NCBI GenBank assembly: GCA_016932835.1
Contig: JAFGCD010000099.1
Location: forward strand, 1 to 47,116
Origin: Sedimentisphaerales bacterium
GTDB lineage: Bacteria; Planctomycetota; Phycisphaerae; Sedimentisphaerales; Anaerobacaceae
Length of the DNA: 47,116 bases
Reading direction: 5' to 3'
A program made the translations under genes and the position numbers. Positions 25,701-40,700 of this stretch are shown piece by piece (within the stretch, counting starts at the first letter, position 1; each line of letters begins with the position of its first letter). Under the pieces are notes generated by a model. The model made no database searches, was not told where the DNA came from, and worked only from the letters and a program-made list of their open reading frames with translations.

Positions 25701-28700
25701 ACGATCCAGAACGGATGAGCATCTCCGCTCTCCGAGAGCCTGATGAAGTTGACTCCGATCGTTTCGGGTTTGATCAAATCATCCGGGAGCACATCTATTT
25801 CCTGGAGGGTCATCGCATCGATGACGGCGACTCCCCCGGCTCCTTCGAGGGTGACATAGACTCTGGAGAGGTCATAGGTTGTCGCGGTAGCCCGCGGGGC
25901 GCTGTCCAGATTGAGCGGGTCAACGAAGATTTTGGCTACTTCGATGGGATGTCTGGTAATACCGCCGGTTCCGGGGACTTCGGCAGTGTTTGTCACGTCA
26001 ATAACAGAGACGTGGTCACCCTTGTACTCCCCGTCTATCATCACGCCTCGCGGTTCTGCGGCGAAGGCGTATCTGGCTTCCGGCTGAAGCCTTACGATCT
26101 CGCTCCAGAGCGTCTCTATTACGATGCCGGTCGCTTTTACTTTCTCGATGTTCCTTCCGACGGAAATCATCGAGACTCCGAGTGTCACTGTTGCGGGGAC
26201 TTTCAAACGGATTTCGTCGGGCGCTATGACGAGGTCGATGCCGGAGACACGCGTATCAAGGCCGCCGGCCTGTATGACTTCGCCGTCGGGGTCGATGCCG
26301 TCCTGGCCCCCGATTACAAAGTCCACGAAGAACTCATGGGGGCTGCCGTAGAACCTTCCCTGGAGAACGAGTTCCGGGTCGCCGATGTCGGTGATTTCGA
26401 GGTGAGCGGTTTCGACGAGCGGGATGTTTTCATCGGTTGTGCCGTAGAGCCGAGGGGTAATTACGGTTCCGAAATCCTTGATTTCACCAGGGTCCAGCAT
26501 CACGTCCATCGAAGTGCTGCTGACATATCCGCTTCTGCTTGTTCCCCTGAAATCGAGCGTGTAGTCAAGATTCGGGACGACCGGGATTGCGAAATCGTAG
26601 AGCAGGCCTGGTATTACCATGTACTTTCTGTCGCCATAGGGGCCGGTTACCATTACGTCCTGGCCCATTCTTGAGGCCATCATTCCGGAAGCGACTGCAA
26701 CGCTCATGATAGTCGGCGCGGCGCCGATAATCATACCTTCCATTGCGGGCTTGGCGATTACTCCGCCGCTCAGTTCCATCCACGGCAAGCCTTCACCTTC
26801 ATTGACCTTTCCGATTCCGGTTCCCAATCCCGGATCAGGGGGTGAGGTGGTGCGAGCCATCCCGTCTGCGCCTACGGTCATACGATCGACGAGAAGCCAT
26901 GCGTCTTCCTGTGAATCGGGTCCGAGGACTGCTGATACCGGTACGAACAGGAATATCTGGTCGCCTTCGCTGAATCCGGCGGGCGCGGGGAACGCTGCGG
27001 AGAGCGGCGCAGAGATTGGGTCGTCTCCGAAATCAATGGCGAATCCCTGCGAGAAGGACCATCCGCAGGGAAGCTCATAGGGCAGGTCGGCCTCTGTCTT
27101 TGTCGTGACAGTCACAGTTGCGCCGGCAGGAAGAGTTCCTGGTCCGATTCCGATCGTGACTCCTTCCGTTGTAGTAATGATTGCTCCGTCGTCTCCGACG
27201 ACGGCCGAGTCCATTGCGGGAGCTTCGACACTGATGGGAACTGCCCTGCTCTGGCCGCCGTTGACGACCGTGACGTATGTAACACCGAGCATATTGGCGG
27301 TGAACAATCCAGCAGGGGAAATCGATCCTACGTCGGGGTCGCTGATGTAATAGACCGTACCCTCGCTCGCGGCCGAGCGGTCTGCAACCGTATCATCGTC
27401 GAGCTTTTCTCGAATTACGAATTGCCGCTGCTCGCCGACTGTCAGCGAGTAGCTGTACGGGTAGAAGTCAAGCCATCGCTGGTCGGCATCGCCTACGGTT
27501 ACGGTTGTTGCGAAGAGGAGGTCTGCGGCTGAGATGGTGATAACGGCGAAGCCGTTTCCGACGGCAAGGATACTGCCGGTATCGGTAACGACCGCGACGG
27601 AGGTGTCGGTCGAGGCGTATGTCGCATAGTCCGAGGGCAGGACAACCTCGCTTCCGTCAACGAATACACCCGTCAACTCCAGGGCGGCACTGAGGCCGAG
27701 ATTCAGAAGCAGGTCGCGATTTCTTACAACTATTTTCTTGAGTGCCGCATCAATCACGTCGATGGTGACCGCCGCAACACCGGATCGTGCAGTTCCGTCG
27801 TCCGCCTGGAAGTCAAACCCTGCCGTTCCGGCGAAGGCGGCATCGGGGGTAAAGACAACGGTTCTTCCGTTGTCTATCAAAGTGGCGGAGCCGTGTTGGA
27901 CGTTTGTTATGATAAATCCAAGCTCATCGTCCTCGGGGTCGTCTGTCAAAGCCTCCAAGTCCACAATGACAGGCACGGCAGGCAGGGTTGTGCAGGCCTG
28001 GCTGGTCACTGTCGGGGACTGATTTGCGGCGAATCCCATGCTTCCGGCCATGAGCAGGCCGTCATTCGAGTCAACCAGGCCGTCCCTGTTGACGTCGGCG
28101 GCAAGGTTGTATTCGGCATCTCCGGCTGAGGCGCCGAGGGCATCCATATATGCGGCCTGATCCAGGCCGTTGACTTCGCCGTCCAGATTGACGTCTCCGG
28201 CAAGATAGATTTCAAGCTCGTAATCACCGGCAGTGACATCGTCGGCTCCTGAGACTTCGACTATGTACACGCCGCCGGAGGTGAGGGTGACCATTACCAG
28301 ACTGCTGTCCGGCTGGACGACGCTGCTATCCAAAGGCAATCCTCGCACGCCGGCTGCAGCCGGGGCCAGTGCGGAGGTGGATCTGACCTGGATACCGAGT
28401 GTGATGCAGCCTGTGGTTGAGGTCGCCAGCTCCGCCTGACCAATAACGAACGCGTAGCGTCTGGTCTGGCCTGCGGCGAGCGAACCGGCGACTGCGGCGC
28501 CGAGGAACTGGCGGCTGGTTCCCAGGATGCCGTCAATCGGATATGTTGCGGTCAATTCGCCGGCAACGGAATACTCGATAACCGAGCTCGATCCAACTAC
28601 GGCAGTGAGATAATGGTCGAGCGTCGAGGAGTATCCGTACCATGACCTGTGGCCTGTGGCAAGGTTGTTGGCGGAAGCAAGGTTGCCGGCATTGTCATAT

Positions 28701-31700
28701 GAGTAGAGGGTTCTTCCGCCGTCGGGGTCCACGGCCGTTGTGATGCGACCAGCCCTGTCTTTGCGGAACTGGATTGCCTGGCCGTCAGGGGCGGTTATGC
28801 CGCTGTCGCTCCAGATGAATACTTTGCCCTCGCTGACGGTTTCGATGAGTTTTTGGTCGGCGTCGTATCGATATTGGGTTCCGTCGGGGGCTGTGAGGGT
28901 GTATGCCGGCCCGCCGAATCCGCCGCTTGCCGGATTGTATGGGATGCCGGTTCCGAGCTGATAGAACTTGCCGCCTGTTAGAATCAGGGCACCAAACGCG
29001 GTATCGAGCTCGTAATCCGCCCCTGGTTCGGCTGTCCATGCGGGAGTATAGTAGGCTAATCCCGCGTATTCGCTGTAAACCGGTTCGAACGTGAACATTG
29101 CACGACTGCCGTCGGGCAGATTGGCGTAGAGATGGGTGCCTGGGCCGTATGCTTGATAAAGGCCAATTTCCTCAAGCCCTGTTGAGGGGAGGTTTGTTGT
29201 AATGTCAGGCTCGGCGCCGGCAAGATGCCAGCCGAAACCAAAGAGGCCCCGGAGGTCGGCGCTGAGAGAATTGTATATTCTCGTGAACTGTACCGAGACT
29301 CCAGCCAAATCCACGTCTATATCGGTCGCCGTGGTGACACAGGCATCGAGTTTGGTTGCGGTGGAGATTTCGATGATCTTCGAGACCGAGGCGGTACGTC
29401 CGCTCATATCCCTTGCGGTCAGACGGATGGTATAGGCGCCGTTCATTATCGCATCAGGCTTGAGCGTAGCAAGATGGGCAAAGGCGACGGGCTCGATGCC
29501 ACTTGTTAGAGTCTTGAATTCGGCTGTGCCGAGGGGCGCTATTTCGAGCAGATACTCGTCGAGATTTTCGTCGGTTACGGAGGCGATGATATCTATTTGT
29601 GAATGTATGACGGTTCCGCCGGCAGGGGCATCGATATTGACCACGGGTGTAAATCGATCGTTAATGTCGCGGACCTTCAGGTCGCCGACGGCAGTTCCGA
29701 TCACGCCATCGACATCGGTTGCGGCGGCGAGTATTTCTATGTGACCCGGAGCGGCGGGGATAAACCTGGCCCTGCCGAAGCGGTCGAGGGTCATGGGCTC
29801 TCCGGCTATAGTGAGGCTGAGTTCTTGGATATCGGCTATTCCGGAGGCGGCGACGTGGACGATTACGGGCTGTCCTACGGCAATCGGGAAGCTGGGGGTA
29901 AGCTCGATGGTGACATCAGGCGGGATTTGCTTGTGTGAAACTACGAGTGTAAGTGTCTTCCTGACTTTCTTGTGGCCATCCGAGAGAGAAATCAATATGT
30001 CATATTCTCCTGTCTGCGCGCCGGTTGGCGTCCAGTTCAGCTCGCCGGTGTCGGGGTTTAGGGTCGCTCCTGCGGGCAGTCCGTATGCGGAATAGGTCAG
30101 GACGGCGCCGGCGTCGGGGTCGCTGCCGGAGATTGTCATATCGAAGGGCTCGCCGACGATAAGGACATGTCCGCTGAAATCATCAAGAACGGGCGGGAGG
30201 TTGACATTCAGGACGTGAATGCGGACCTCCAACTCGGCCGTAAGGCCGTCCGGATCGGATGCACCGAAGGTGATTATATGCGTGCCGGCGTCATCAAATG
30301 CAGGGGTCCAGGTGAAGGCCTGTTCGTCAGCGTCGAAGACGGCGCCTTCGGGTAGGTCCCCGATCGAATAGTACGTGACCTGGTCTCCATCGAGATCACC
30401 GGCGATTATTGCAAATCCGACTATCCTTCCTTCCTGTGTAAGCAGGTCGGGCAGCGGGACGAATACCGGGGCACGATTTGTCTGCTCGACGGTAATTTCG
30501 ACGTCTTCGGTTCTTGATCTGTTGCCGTCCGTGGCGCCGAGCCGGACAATGTATGTTCCGGCCTGGGTGTAGTCCGGGGTCCAGGTGAAACGGCCGGTCA
30601 ATTCGTCGAGGGCCGCACCTCTGGGCAGTGAGTCGGCGAAGTAGGTCAGCGGGTCGCCGTCGGCATCTTCGGCAAGAAGCTGGATTACCAGTTCATCGGC
30701 CTCATTTACACTTTTGGCGGCGACCGGGTTCAGTACAGGTGCGGCGTTGGCGGCACGAACGGTTATCCGGATTGTCTGCTCGTCGGCGAGGAGGTCGGCC
30801 GGCTCGCCGTTTCCGCTGTCGGTTGCGCGCAGCGTTATGGTATGGACACCCGCATCGGCGGCAACGGGAGTCCAGGTGAACAGGGCCTGGCCGTAAACGC
30901 CTGTGGCCTCGAATACGGCTCCGGCGGGTAGGCCGTCGGCGGTGTAGGTCAGGGGGTCCTCGTCCAGGTCGGTAACGAGTACGGTGAAGGTCAGCTCCTC
31001 GCCGAAGACTGCAATCTTGTCGCCTATGGGGGCAATTTTCGGCTGAGCATTGTCGGATTCTGCGGTGAATATGAATTGCTCGGTTCCGCCTCTTACCCGG
31101 GTTGGGTCGCCGTTTCCGTCGTCCGTGGCGACTACCGTAATCGTGCAGCTTCCCCGGTCACTGAGCTTCGGTGCGAAGTGAATGCCGGCGGTGCCGTCTC
31201 CATTGTCGATGTATGAGGCGAAGTCTGGCAGCCCGTCCACGGTTATAGTCAGGGCAGCGCCGGTGGGGTCGTCGGTATCATAGGCGACGACGGTAAGGTC
31301 GAGCGTCGTGCCGGCGGCGATTGTCTGGTCTTCGATCTCGGCAACTACCGGCGTAGCGTTTGCGTCAAGGACGGTAACGGCCAGGACCATCGAATCGGTG
31401 GTAGTCGTTCCGGTTCCGTCTCCATCGTCGGTTGCGGTGAAGGCGAGGCTATAGACGCCGGCCTGGTCGTAGTCGGGCGTCCAGGTCAGAAGCTGGAGGT
31501 CTGAGTCAAATTCCGCGCCGTCGGGCAGGCCGTCGATTGAGAACATCAGGCTCGACTGCCAGCCCGCTGTCTCAACTTCAAGCTCATCCTGAGAGATGAA
31601 CAATCCGATGTACGGGCCCGGATTATCGGGATCGACGGCGGGTATCCTTATCGAGAGGTTCTGACTCTCGTAGATTTCGAGGCTGCCGGGATTTTCGAAG

Positions 31701-34700
31701 TACACCGGCCCATTGACATTGAGCACGTCGATTGTCATGGTTCGACTCATTTTGCCGACGCCGTCACTGGCTATGAACTCGATAGTGCGCGTGCCGTGCT
31801 GGTCGTATCCCGGTGTCCATGTGAACAGTCCGGTTACAGGGTGCAGGGTCGCCCCGATGGGCAGAATTGGCGAGGAGAAGGTTATCGGGTCGCCGTCGGG
31901 GTCTGTGGCCCGGAGCCTGAAGCTGAGCGTATCGCCTTCGAGAATTGTTCTGTCAACAGGCTGGACGAGCTCGGGAGCGAGGTTCTTGTTGAGGACAAGC
32001 ACCTCGAACGACCTTGAGACACGAGCCAGGCCGTCCGACGCCCATATAGTGACGTTCGAGTATCGTCCGGCGTCATCTCCGCCGGTCTGCCATCTGAGGG
32101 TTCGAGTTTTTGCGTCGAAATATGCTCCCGGCGGCAAGTTGTCGGCCCAGTAAATAATCGGGTCTCCGTCGGCGTCGAATCCGCCTGCGGCTATCTCAAG
32201 CAAGTCTCCTTCTTCGATTTCCTGATCGGCGACTGGCGCCACAACGGGCGCGGTATTTACTCCGGTCACAGTGACGTCCCACTGCTGCCAGGCATAGCCG
32301 CCGCGCTGGTCGTAAACTCGAATTTCGAAGGGGACGAGGGGCTGGTCCGCTCTTGTCGGCGTCCAGAGGAGTTCACCTGTATTCTGGTCGATGGTCGCTC
32401 CAGCCGGGCCGTGAAGCATTACATAAGAAAGCGATGTTCCATCGGGATCCGTCGCGGCGGCATCATAGCGGTACAATTCGCCGACGCTCGCCGACTCAAC
32501 GGCTGCAGAAATCATCAAGGGCCACTGGTTGGGCCAGAGTCCCGCCAGGACCCTGGCGGCAAGGTCGAGGTCAAGTGCGTCGCTGTTTAGGATTGTCAGG
32601 GTTATGGCTGTAGTCGATTCTCCGGGGCCGAGCACGCCTCCGGTGACGGGCAGGTTGACGTAGGGATGCCCGTCGTCGGTGTAACCGTCGGGACTTTCAA
32701 GGGTAACTCCGGTATCGGTTAGCCCCTCAAGAATCAACCTGATGGGAGCGGTGACGTCTGCGGAGAGGGTATTCGCAGCGATGACATCCACCAGGACGGC
32801 GCCTTTTTTCCTGTCCAATCTCGTATTCGTGAAGTGAGGGTCGAGTTCGGCGGTCAAATCCTCCATTATGACAAATCCGCTGATATGCGAGGCTTCGAGA
32901 TTGAGGCCCACGCTGCTCTTTATTCCGGTGTATATCTCCAATTCGTATGTATCGCCGGGCAGCGCCTCAAAGAGCAGCACAGCCGAGCGGCTTTGCCGGT
33001 CGTAAACGACGTATCCGATTTGAATATTCATCGACCGGGTTGTATTTGTGAGTCGATAGTTTGCGAGATTCATGACCGACGACGGGTCCATATCGACATC
33101 GAAAGTAATTGTCGCCATTCTCACTCCGGGCGTCTGGTCGGACCCATTCACCGGATTTGTCGCCACGACATGGGGCGGCAAAACGGGGAACAGCACATCG
33201 ACCTGTCCTGTCTGGGTCATGTAGAGTCTTCCGTCGGGACCGATGTGGAGGAAATCTCCTCTTGAACCGCCTGTTGCGACCTCGATCGATTGCATAGACG
33301 TCATATCGACCATGGTCATGGCGCCGCCGAGGGCGTGGCTTACGAAGAGGAGCCCTTCAAGCTGTGTTCCGGGCAGTCCGAAGGCGAGGGCCTCGGCCTC
33401 CTGGTCGAGTTCGAGCATTACTTCGGGCCTTCCCTTGGCATCGAATCTGACAATCCGGCCTCCGTAAGGCCAGGTGGCCGCCCACAGGGCACCGTCCGGC
33501 GCCATTGCCAGGCCATCGACCCGCGTGCTGGAGAAGTTAGAGAATGTTCGGGCGGCGGTGTCGAATACGAGGATGCCGTCGGAAGCTGAGAGATAGAGCT
33601 TCGAGGAATCGGGGTTGGCAACGAGGCCCAGTGCAATTCCGTCTGCGAATTGCTCAAGGATTTGGCCTGTCTCTGGGTCGAGCAGGACGAGCGGCCCGCC
33701 TCCGGTTGTTGCCCACAGGCGGCCGTCTCGATCGAAGGTCATATCATATATGGGCACGGAGAGCGTCGCCAGAGGCGTCAAGGCCCGGCCGCCGGCTTGC
33801 CCGAAGGTGTAAATCAGATTTCGGCCCGGGCCGCCGCTGACGTAAACGGTCTGACCGTCGGGGGCAAAAGCGATACCGAGCGGGCCTATTCCGGCACCGG
33901 ATTGCGGTATGCCGTATGCAAAGGCCGTAGCGGTGAAGGGTTCGTAAACAGTGTGGAAAGACGGCCTGTTAACCGAAGGCAGAGCCCCCGGAACGCCAAG
34001 TAATGCCTGGAGGAACAGCGGATTTGTGGAAGGCTCGGCGGCAAGCTCTGCGTGTTCGGCGGGTTCATCTTCCGCTATGGGGTCGATGAACGCAGAGCCG
34101 AGATTGACTACGCGTCCGAAGGAGGGAAGCCTCACGCCGGCCGGGGGCTGCTCGATATTGCCTGCCTGGTCGCAGGCGAGCACGACGAACCGGACTTCAA
34201 TACCTGCCTTGCCTTCGTACACAACGGCGGTATCTGTCGTATCCGTGAGCCAGCGAGCGAACATTCCGCCGTCAACGGAGGTGAATACCGAGTAGCTGCC
34301 GACGCCGGAGCCGGCAGAATCGTCGTCCGCCGACCATTCGATTGAATATGATCCGCTTCCGATTTCGGTTACTGTTGTCGAAGTCACCGGTGCAACGGCG
34401 TCGAGCGTTGCGGAGACCTTGTTCGTATCCATTGGGGCTCCGCCGTCATAGAATACCCTGGCGTCCGCAGCAAGTTCGATCCCCGTTTCGGCATCAGCCT
34501 TTGGCTTGATGGTATAACTGACGGTTCCGAACTTGGTGCAATCGGTGTTCTGCATCAGCAGTCCGGTATCCGGCGAACTTATGAGCAGGCCGGTCTCCGG
34601 GTCTATCGCTTCGAAATTCCATAGTAGGGTACGGCTGAGTATCTCTATACCTGCGGTTACCCTGAGCACGAAGCCCTTTTCCTCGACGAAATCGAATTCG

Positions 34701-37700
34701 CCGGAGAATGATCCTCTTCCGCTCGGTATGTTGATGTTGATATCGCCTATTCTGATATTACCCAAGCGGAAGGACCGCTCGTCGAAATCTTCATCGAGCT
34801 GCTGCAATATCCGGATGCTTGAGACCGGTCCGGCGGCATCGGCGGGATTCTCGAACCTGACGGTGTACGGCAAGGGTGTGCCGGTGGGCACGAAGTTCTG
34901 CTCTGCGAAGCCTTCCGGTCCTATCATTCTGACCCTGTCGCTGCCTGCGCCGACTATTCCGAAGTAGTCCCTGAGGCTTACATCCTCGATAGTCTCCCAA
35001 TAGTGCTTGACGGGTCCTGCTTCGACGACAAATGCCTCGTAGTGGGTTTCGTGGGACAATCCGAGGTCGAATATAGCCGGGTCGGGCAGGTCGCCGGTTC
35101 CGTAGGCCTCTTCGTCGTGTCCGTACCATCGGCGGACGTTGTCGAAGAACTCGACGAGGTCGCCTGCTTCGATTACGTCGCGACCGGCGTCGCCTGCGAG
35201 AAGTCCCGCTGCGATTACCGACATCAGGCTCTCGAATCGAGGCATTTCACGTATAGCCGGCGGCTCATCCTCGGGCCTGAGCAGGCCGGACTCTGTCAGC
35301 GAGGCAAGATAGGCGTCGGCCCAGGTTTCCGAATCAGCGGCGGCAAGGCGGAGGCTCTCGTGAGCCGTATCGTCATCGAGAATTTTTACCCTCATCTGTT
35401 CGGCGACGGCTCTCTGGTATTCGATGTACTCGGCGGAGGTCATGGGCGTGGCAGCGGCCTGGATGTGGAATTCGAAAGCCAGATCCGAGACGTCGAGCCC
35501 CATGACCCACAAGTCCTTGAGGAAGTCCGGGTCTTCTGCGAGTATATCCCGCAGGGCCGGCAGAATATCTATGGTAAATGTCAGGGCGGCATATCCCTGG
35601 TTGACGAAGTCGAGACTATATCCCGGCGCCATCAGTTCGCCGTCTATGTTGATAATCGAATCGAGTTCGGCCCAGGGGACGTCTTCTATGCCGGGCCGGC
35701 CTGTAAGATTCGTCCTGAAGACAAGCAGGTCTCCGGGGATAAGGCCTTCGAAAGGATTCTCCAGCCTGGGCAGGCCGAATTCTATGTGCACGTAGGGCGT
35801 ATCGACGTTGGTGAGGCTCCAGATACCGAAACGATACCATCCGACCTCACCTAAATCCAGCACAGACGGGCCGCTGAGGCCCACGGTCACATCGAGCGGC
35901 AGGGCCTGCTCGACGAGATAGCGATACGGGACACGCGAGACCTGTCCATCGGGGTTGGTTATCTGGACGTCGTAAAGCCCGTGCGGGGCGTCTCGGAGAT
36001 CGAAGTTGGCGATAATCCTGGTCTGGCTGATAATCTCGTAGTTTGTCGGCTCGTATTCCGCAAATTGCGGTCTGATCAGTTTTACTATTGCAGAGGGGTC
36101 GAATTTTGCACCCTCGATGGTCATCGTGACGTATCGGCTGTCGCCGCCGTTATCGGGATAAACGTCGGTGATTCCGAACGGCAGGATTCTTGCCCTTAGC
36201 TGGACAGCAGTACCCTCGGCAGGCAGGCTGACCGCGCGAACGAAGATATAGTAGTATCCGACCTCCGTCTCGGCTACGGTTGCAGTCTGATCGGCATACA
36301 GATACCCTTCATAGGCGCCGTCGTAATGGATGGAGTTGGGCAGGCCTTCGTGGCGAACATAGAGTTCGTTCTGTCCGGTCTTATCGAGGCTTGTCAGTTC
36401 GACGATAAGGGTTTCGCCGGCCGATACTTCGACCCGATAAAGCAGTTCCCTGCCCGGAAGAAGCGTGTCGTCTGCAGGGACGTCGAGCATGAGTTCCGGG
36501 ACACTTACGACAATGGCGTCGGAAGAGGCGAGGCGGTTGTTGACGACGTTCTCGGTTTCCCGGACGTCGTCGTAGATATCGAGGCGAACGATTGCGTAGT
36601 AACGGTCGGGCATCGCTACGGGCAGTACAGTCGTCAGGGCGGCGATGTAAGTCTCGCCGGGATCGAGGGTGACGAGTACGGCTTTCTTGTCGTTTTCCGG
36701 ATCGGGGACCTGTCCCTGGGCGGTCCGCCCGACGAATTTATCGCCGAGGTCCCAGACGGTATCGGCTGAGAGATAGACGGCATCCTCCCAGAAGGCCACG
36801 ATGCTCTCGGTGCTGTCGTTTGTCACCTCCCATCTAATCGTCACTTCATCGCCCGAGTTGACGATTCCTGCCGGAACGAATACGTTGTCTATTCGCAGAT
36901 CACCGGGGGGCGGGTATTCGATAAGCATCGGTGTATCGCTTACGCCGGCGTTGTTGCCCTCGTTTTCGCCTTCATAGACGAGGCCTCGCCAGAACGGAAG
37001 CGCCGAGAAATCGACCTCGCCGTAATGCGAACCCGGTCCCGCGGATATCGCAAGGGCGTTTTGTATATCGGTTACGACAAATATGTAATACGCCCCGTCG
37101 ATTCCCTTCGGCAGGCGGTATGTACGAGTGACCTCGTAGCTGTCGCCGGAGACGAGGCCGCCGGTGTGTTCGAGGGTAGCGAGCAGATGATCACTGTTTG
37201 CATCGAGATACCGGTCCCTCGAAAGATAGACGCGATCATTCCACAACGACTGGCGGTCGGGGGTATCCGTTCCGGTGTTTGTGATTTCGTAGGTCACCTC
37301 AATTTCGCGTCCTACGATTGCACGAGACGGAATATCGATTCCGGTTACGATAAGGTCGGGCGATTCGGGCAGTGCGACTGCGATCGGGCTTGCCGTGATA
37401 TCGTTGCCTTCTCCTCGATATTCGAGGACCCGTCCCGGTCCCCCGCCTTTGAGTCTGGCCAATCCCTTTTCTGCGGGGTAAGGGGTGGCGCTGTCTGCGG
37501 ACCAGGCGCTACCGGTTACGGAGGAATCGACATAAACGAGGATAAAGAACTCTCCTTCGATATTGTCGGGCAGGCGTACATTCACAGAGGCCTCGTATTC
37601 GCCGTCGGGGCCAACGGCTCCCTTGTGCACGACCGAGCCGAGATACTGGTCGTAGAAATCGAGAGACGAATCCTTCGAGATATAGACACGGTCGGTCCAC

Positions 37701-40700
37701 CAATCGACCCTTGTGGTTCGCGTTCCTTCGTTTTTCACGGTCCATGTCACCGGAATCACGGAGCCGGAGTCGGCTGCCGATACGATGTCGAGATCAATCA
37801 CCCTCAGATCAGGCTCACGATAGATCACCTGCACGGGGCCGGAGGCGCCGTAATTGTTGGTCTTGCTGCCGTCCGTCTCCCAGACCCTTGAGAAGAAGGT
37901 CTTGGTCCAGCCCGGATAGCCGGAGGCATTGATACCGCTCGGCAGCGGTGTTCCGTCGGCATCGTAGCCAAGCAGAAGCGGTTTTCCCTTGTACAGGCTG
38001 ATGTCGGGCAGGACGTGTGCATAGAGCCTGCCTTCGAACCCTCCGGGGATCGTCATTTCGACGGTTGCGGTGTAGCTTTCGTGCGGCCCGAGGACGGTCG
38101 GGGAGCCGTGGACTACATAAGCCGAGGCGGACAACCTGTCGGCTATAAGCCTGGCATCGGGCGAGAGGAATACGTAATCAGTCCACTGCTTCGTGCCGAC
38201 CCATACGGCGGTATCGCTTTGGTTTGTGACCTGCCAGGTGACGGTAATCTTCTCGCCGGAATATGCGGTTGCGGGGAGAGTAACATTGGTTACGACCAGG
38301 TCCGGGGCATAGTTGACGACATCGCAGGCCGCGGCCCTGGTATTGTTGTTTGTATATGGGCCTTCCCAGACTGCCTGGAAGCCGACTGTTTCAGCCGGCG
38401 CGCCGATCAGGATGTAGTTGATGTCTTTCCTGGACAGTTTCTCGAGGTCACTTTTCGTCGCTTTCTCAAGCGGTTTGCCGAGCTTTTCCTCGGCCCTGCC
38501 GATGACTCCTTCGACGACCTCGGCGAGTTCCTTCATGAAATCCTCTTCTCGGATTTGGAACAGGCCGGGATCGGCGTTTGTCTCGACGATGATGTGGGTT
38601 CCGTAGGCACAAACAGGCAGGGTGAAGGTGGCCGACTGGGTGTATGCCGAGCCGGGATTGAGGGCGCCGGTGTGCGGGACGCCGAATACGACCCAGTGCT
38701 GTCCTTCACCATCATACAGGTCTTCGTCGGTTGAGAGGTATATTACATCGCCCCACTCGTTTCTGTTTGTCCTGGCGGTTCCCTGGTTCTCAACGGTCCA
38801 GGTAACGGTTATCTCCTGGCTGTTTGCGGCGGAGGGCGGAGTCAGGACTTCGGTGACGACGAGGTCCGGGGGCGGATTCAGCAGGACGTTGATCTGTCTT
38901 CCCTGGATATTATTGCCTTCGAGGTCGTCGGGTATTTCGGGATTGAGGTTTACGTCGAATGCCTGCTCGAATACGACATCGGCGTTATCCGTCCAGACGA
39001 CGACATAGTAAACGCCGGTGAACTCGGTGGGCAGCGTGACGGTAGCGCTTCCGTAGTAGCTTTCGCCCGGTTCGAGTGCTCCGCTGTGGCCTGCTCTGCC
39101 GAGGATGATGTCGCCGAGTTCGGGGTCGTTGTACAGGTTCTCCGGATTTGTTCTTGGGCGGCGTGTTTTGCTGTGCGAAAGCCAGACTACGTCGGTCCAA
39201 TATCCGGGATATGTCACTCCTGCGCCTTTGTTTGTGACTTTGTAGTACACGGTAATCTGCTTGCCCTCGAAGGCTTCGGTCGGGCAGGTCACATCGGAGA
39301 TTACCAGGTCCGGAGGCGGGACGGGCACAACATTTATAGCCATAGCGACGGCAGCGGTGTTGTTATCCTCACCGGGATACTCATGTATGACGTTTCCGGA
39401 GTCGGCCTTGACGATAATATAGACGTTTCCTACGGCAGCTTCGGGCAGGACGAATGTGCCGGACGAGCTGTAGCTTTCGCCGGATTCAAGAGCGCTTCCA
39501 TTGGCAAGCGAGCCGAGCAGCTTGTCGCCCCCATCCCACTTGTGGTCGAGGGACAGATAGACGCTGTCGGTCCATCGCGAGCCGCCCGTCGGAGTCGGCA
39601 CGAGTCCGAGGTTTGTGACGACAAACTCAACGTCGATAACCGTTCCAGCCGTAGCCGTCACCGGTGCGAGCAGGCTCGTTACCTGCAGATCGGGCCTGAC
39701 ATAGAGGGAAACGACCAACGGCTCCGCGGCCATTCCTTCATTGTTGCTTTCATTGGTTTCGACTATTTCTCCGCCGGTAGTCCATCGCTTCGAATCCGTT
39801 CGGACGTATATCTCGTACACACCTTCGATGCGGGCAGGCAGGCGGATCAATTCGCTGCGAGTGTAGGTATGTCCCGCCGCAAGTCCGCCTCGTCGGCGGA
39901 AAGTTCCCATGACCATCGCCGCACCCATATCGCCTCCCGGAACAAGCAGGATGGTGTCGTCCCAGTATTCGGTAAGGTCTTCCGGGCCGGCGTTGCGAAC
40001 CGTCCAGGAGATTTCGAGGGTGTCGCTCTCCATTGCCGTATCGGGAGCCGTGACGTTTGTGACGGCCAGGTCGGCAACGGGCGGCGGTGGTACTGTTACG
40101 GATACAGGGTCGGTGACGGCGGTGTTGTTGTATGTATATATGAATTCGAAGGGGCCGTCGGTCTTGACAACGATGTAGTAAGTTCCGGCGGTAAGCGCAG
40201 CCGGAAGGGTAACGTCCACCGAGCGCGTGTAGGTATCGCCTACGGCGAGGGCGCCTGCGTGGGTATATGAAGCGACAAAGGTGCTTGCGGAACCATCGGG
40301 ATTGGGCGATATTCGTATGGTGTCGGACCAGGAAGCGATGTTAGTCACGCCAATTCCGCGGTTTGCGACGGTCCAAGTGACGGCGAGTGCCTGCCCGGCT
40401 ACACCGTCGGAATCGGCAATTGCCGATTCGACTACCAAATCGGCATACGGCATCGCGGCAACGTCCACGACATGGCCGGGATCGGCGAGGTTTGCTCCGA
40501 CATCGTCATGTTCGTACACGACGTCGGCGGCGTCGGCGGCAACAAAGAGGTAGAAACGGCCCTGGGTTGCGGCGGGGAGCATAATTATCTCGGTGCGCGA
40601 GTATGTCGCTGCGACTGGCATCGCGCCGGAATGCGTGAACGAGCCTATTATTCTGTCGTCGCCGTTTCCGTAAGTACCGTCTGTTGAGAGTACCACACGG

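Noticed and set aside
25715-26674. 319-codon plus-strand frame, and others of 240-290 codons near 14273, 19058, 35003, 37025 and 38015
   Set aside because: All lie antisense to the giant gene, lack domains and reflect its base composition.
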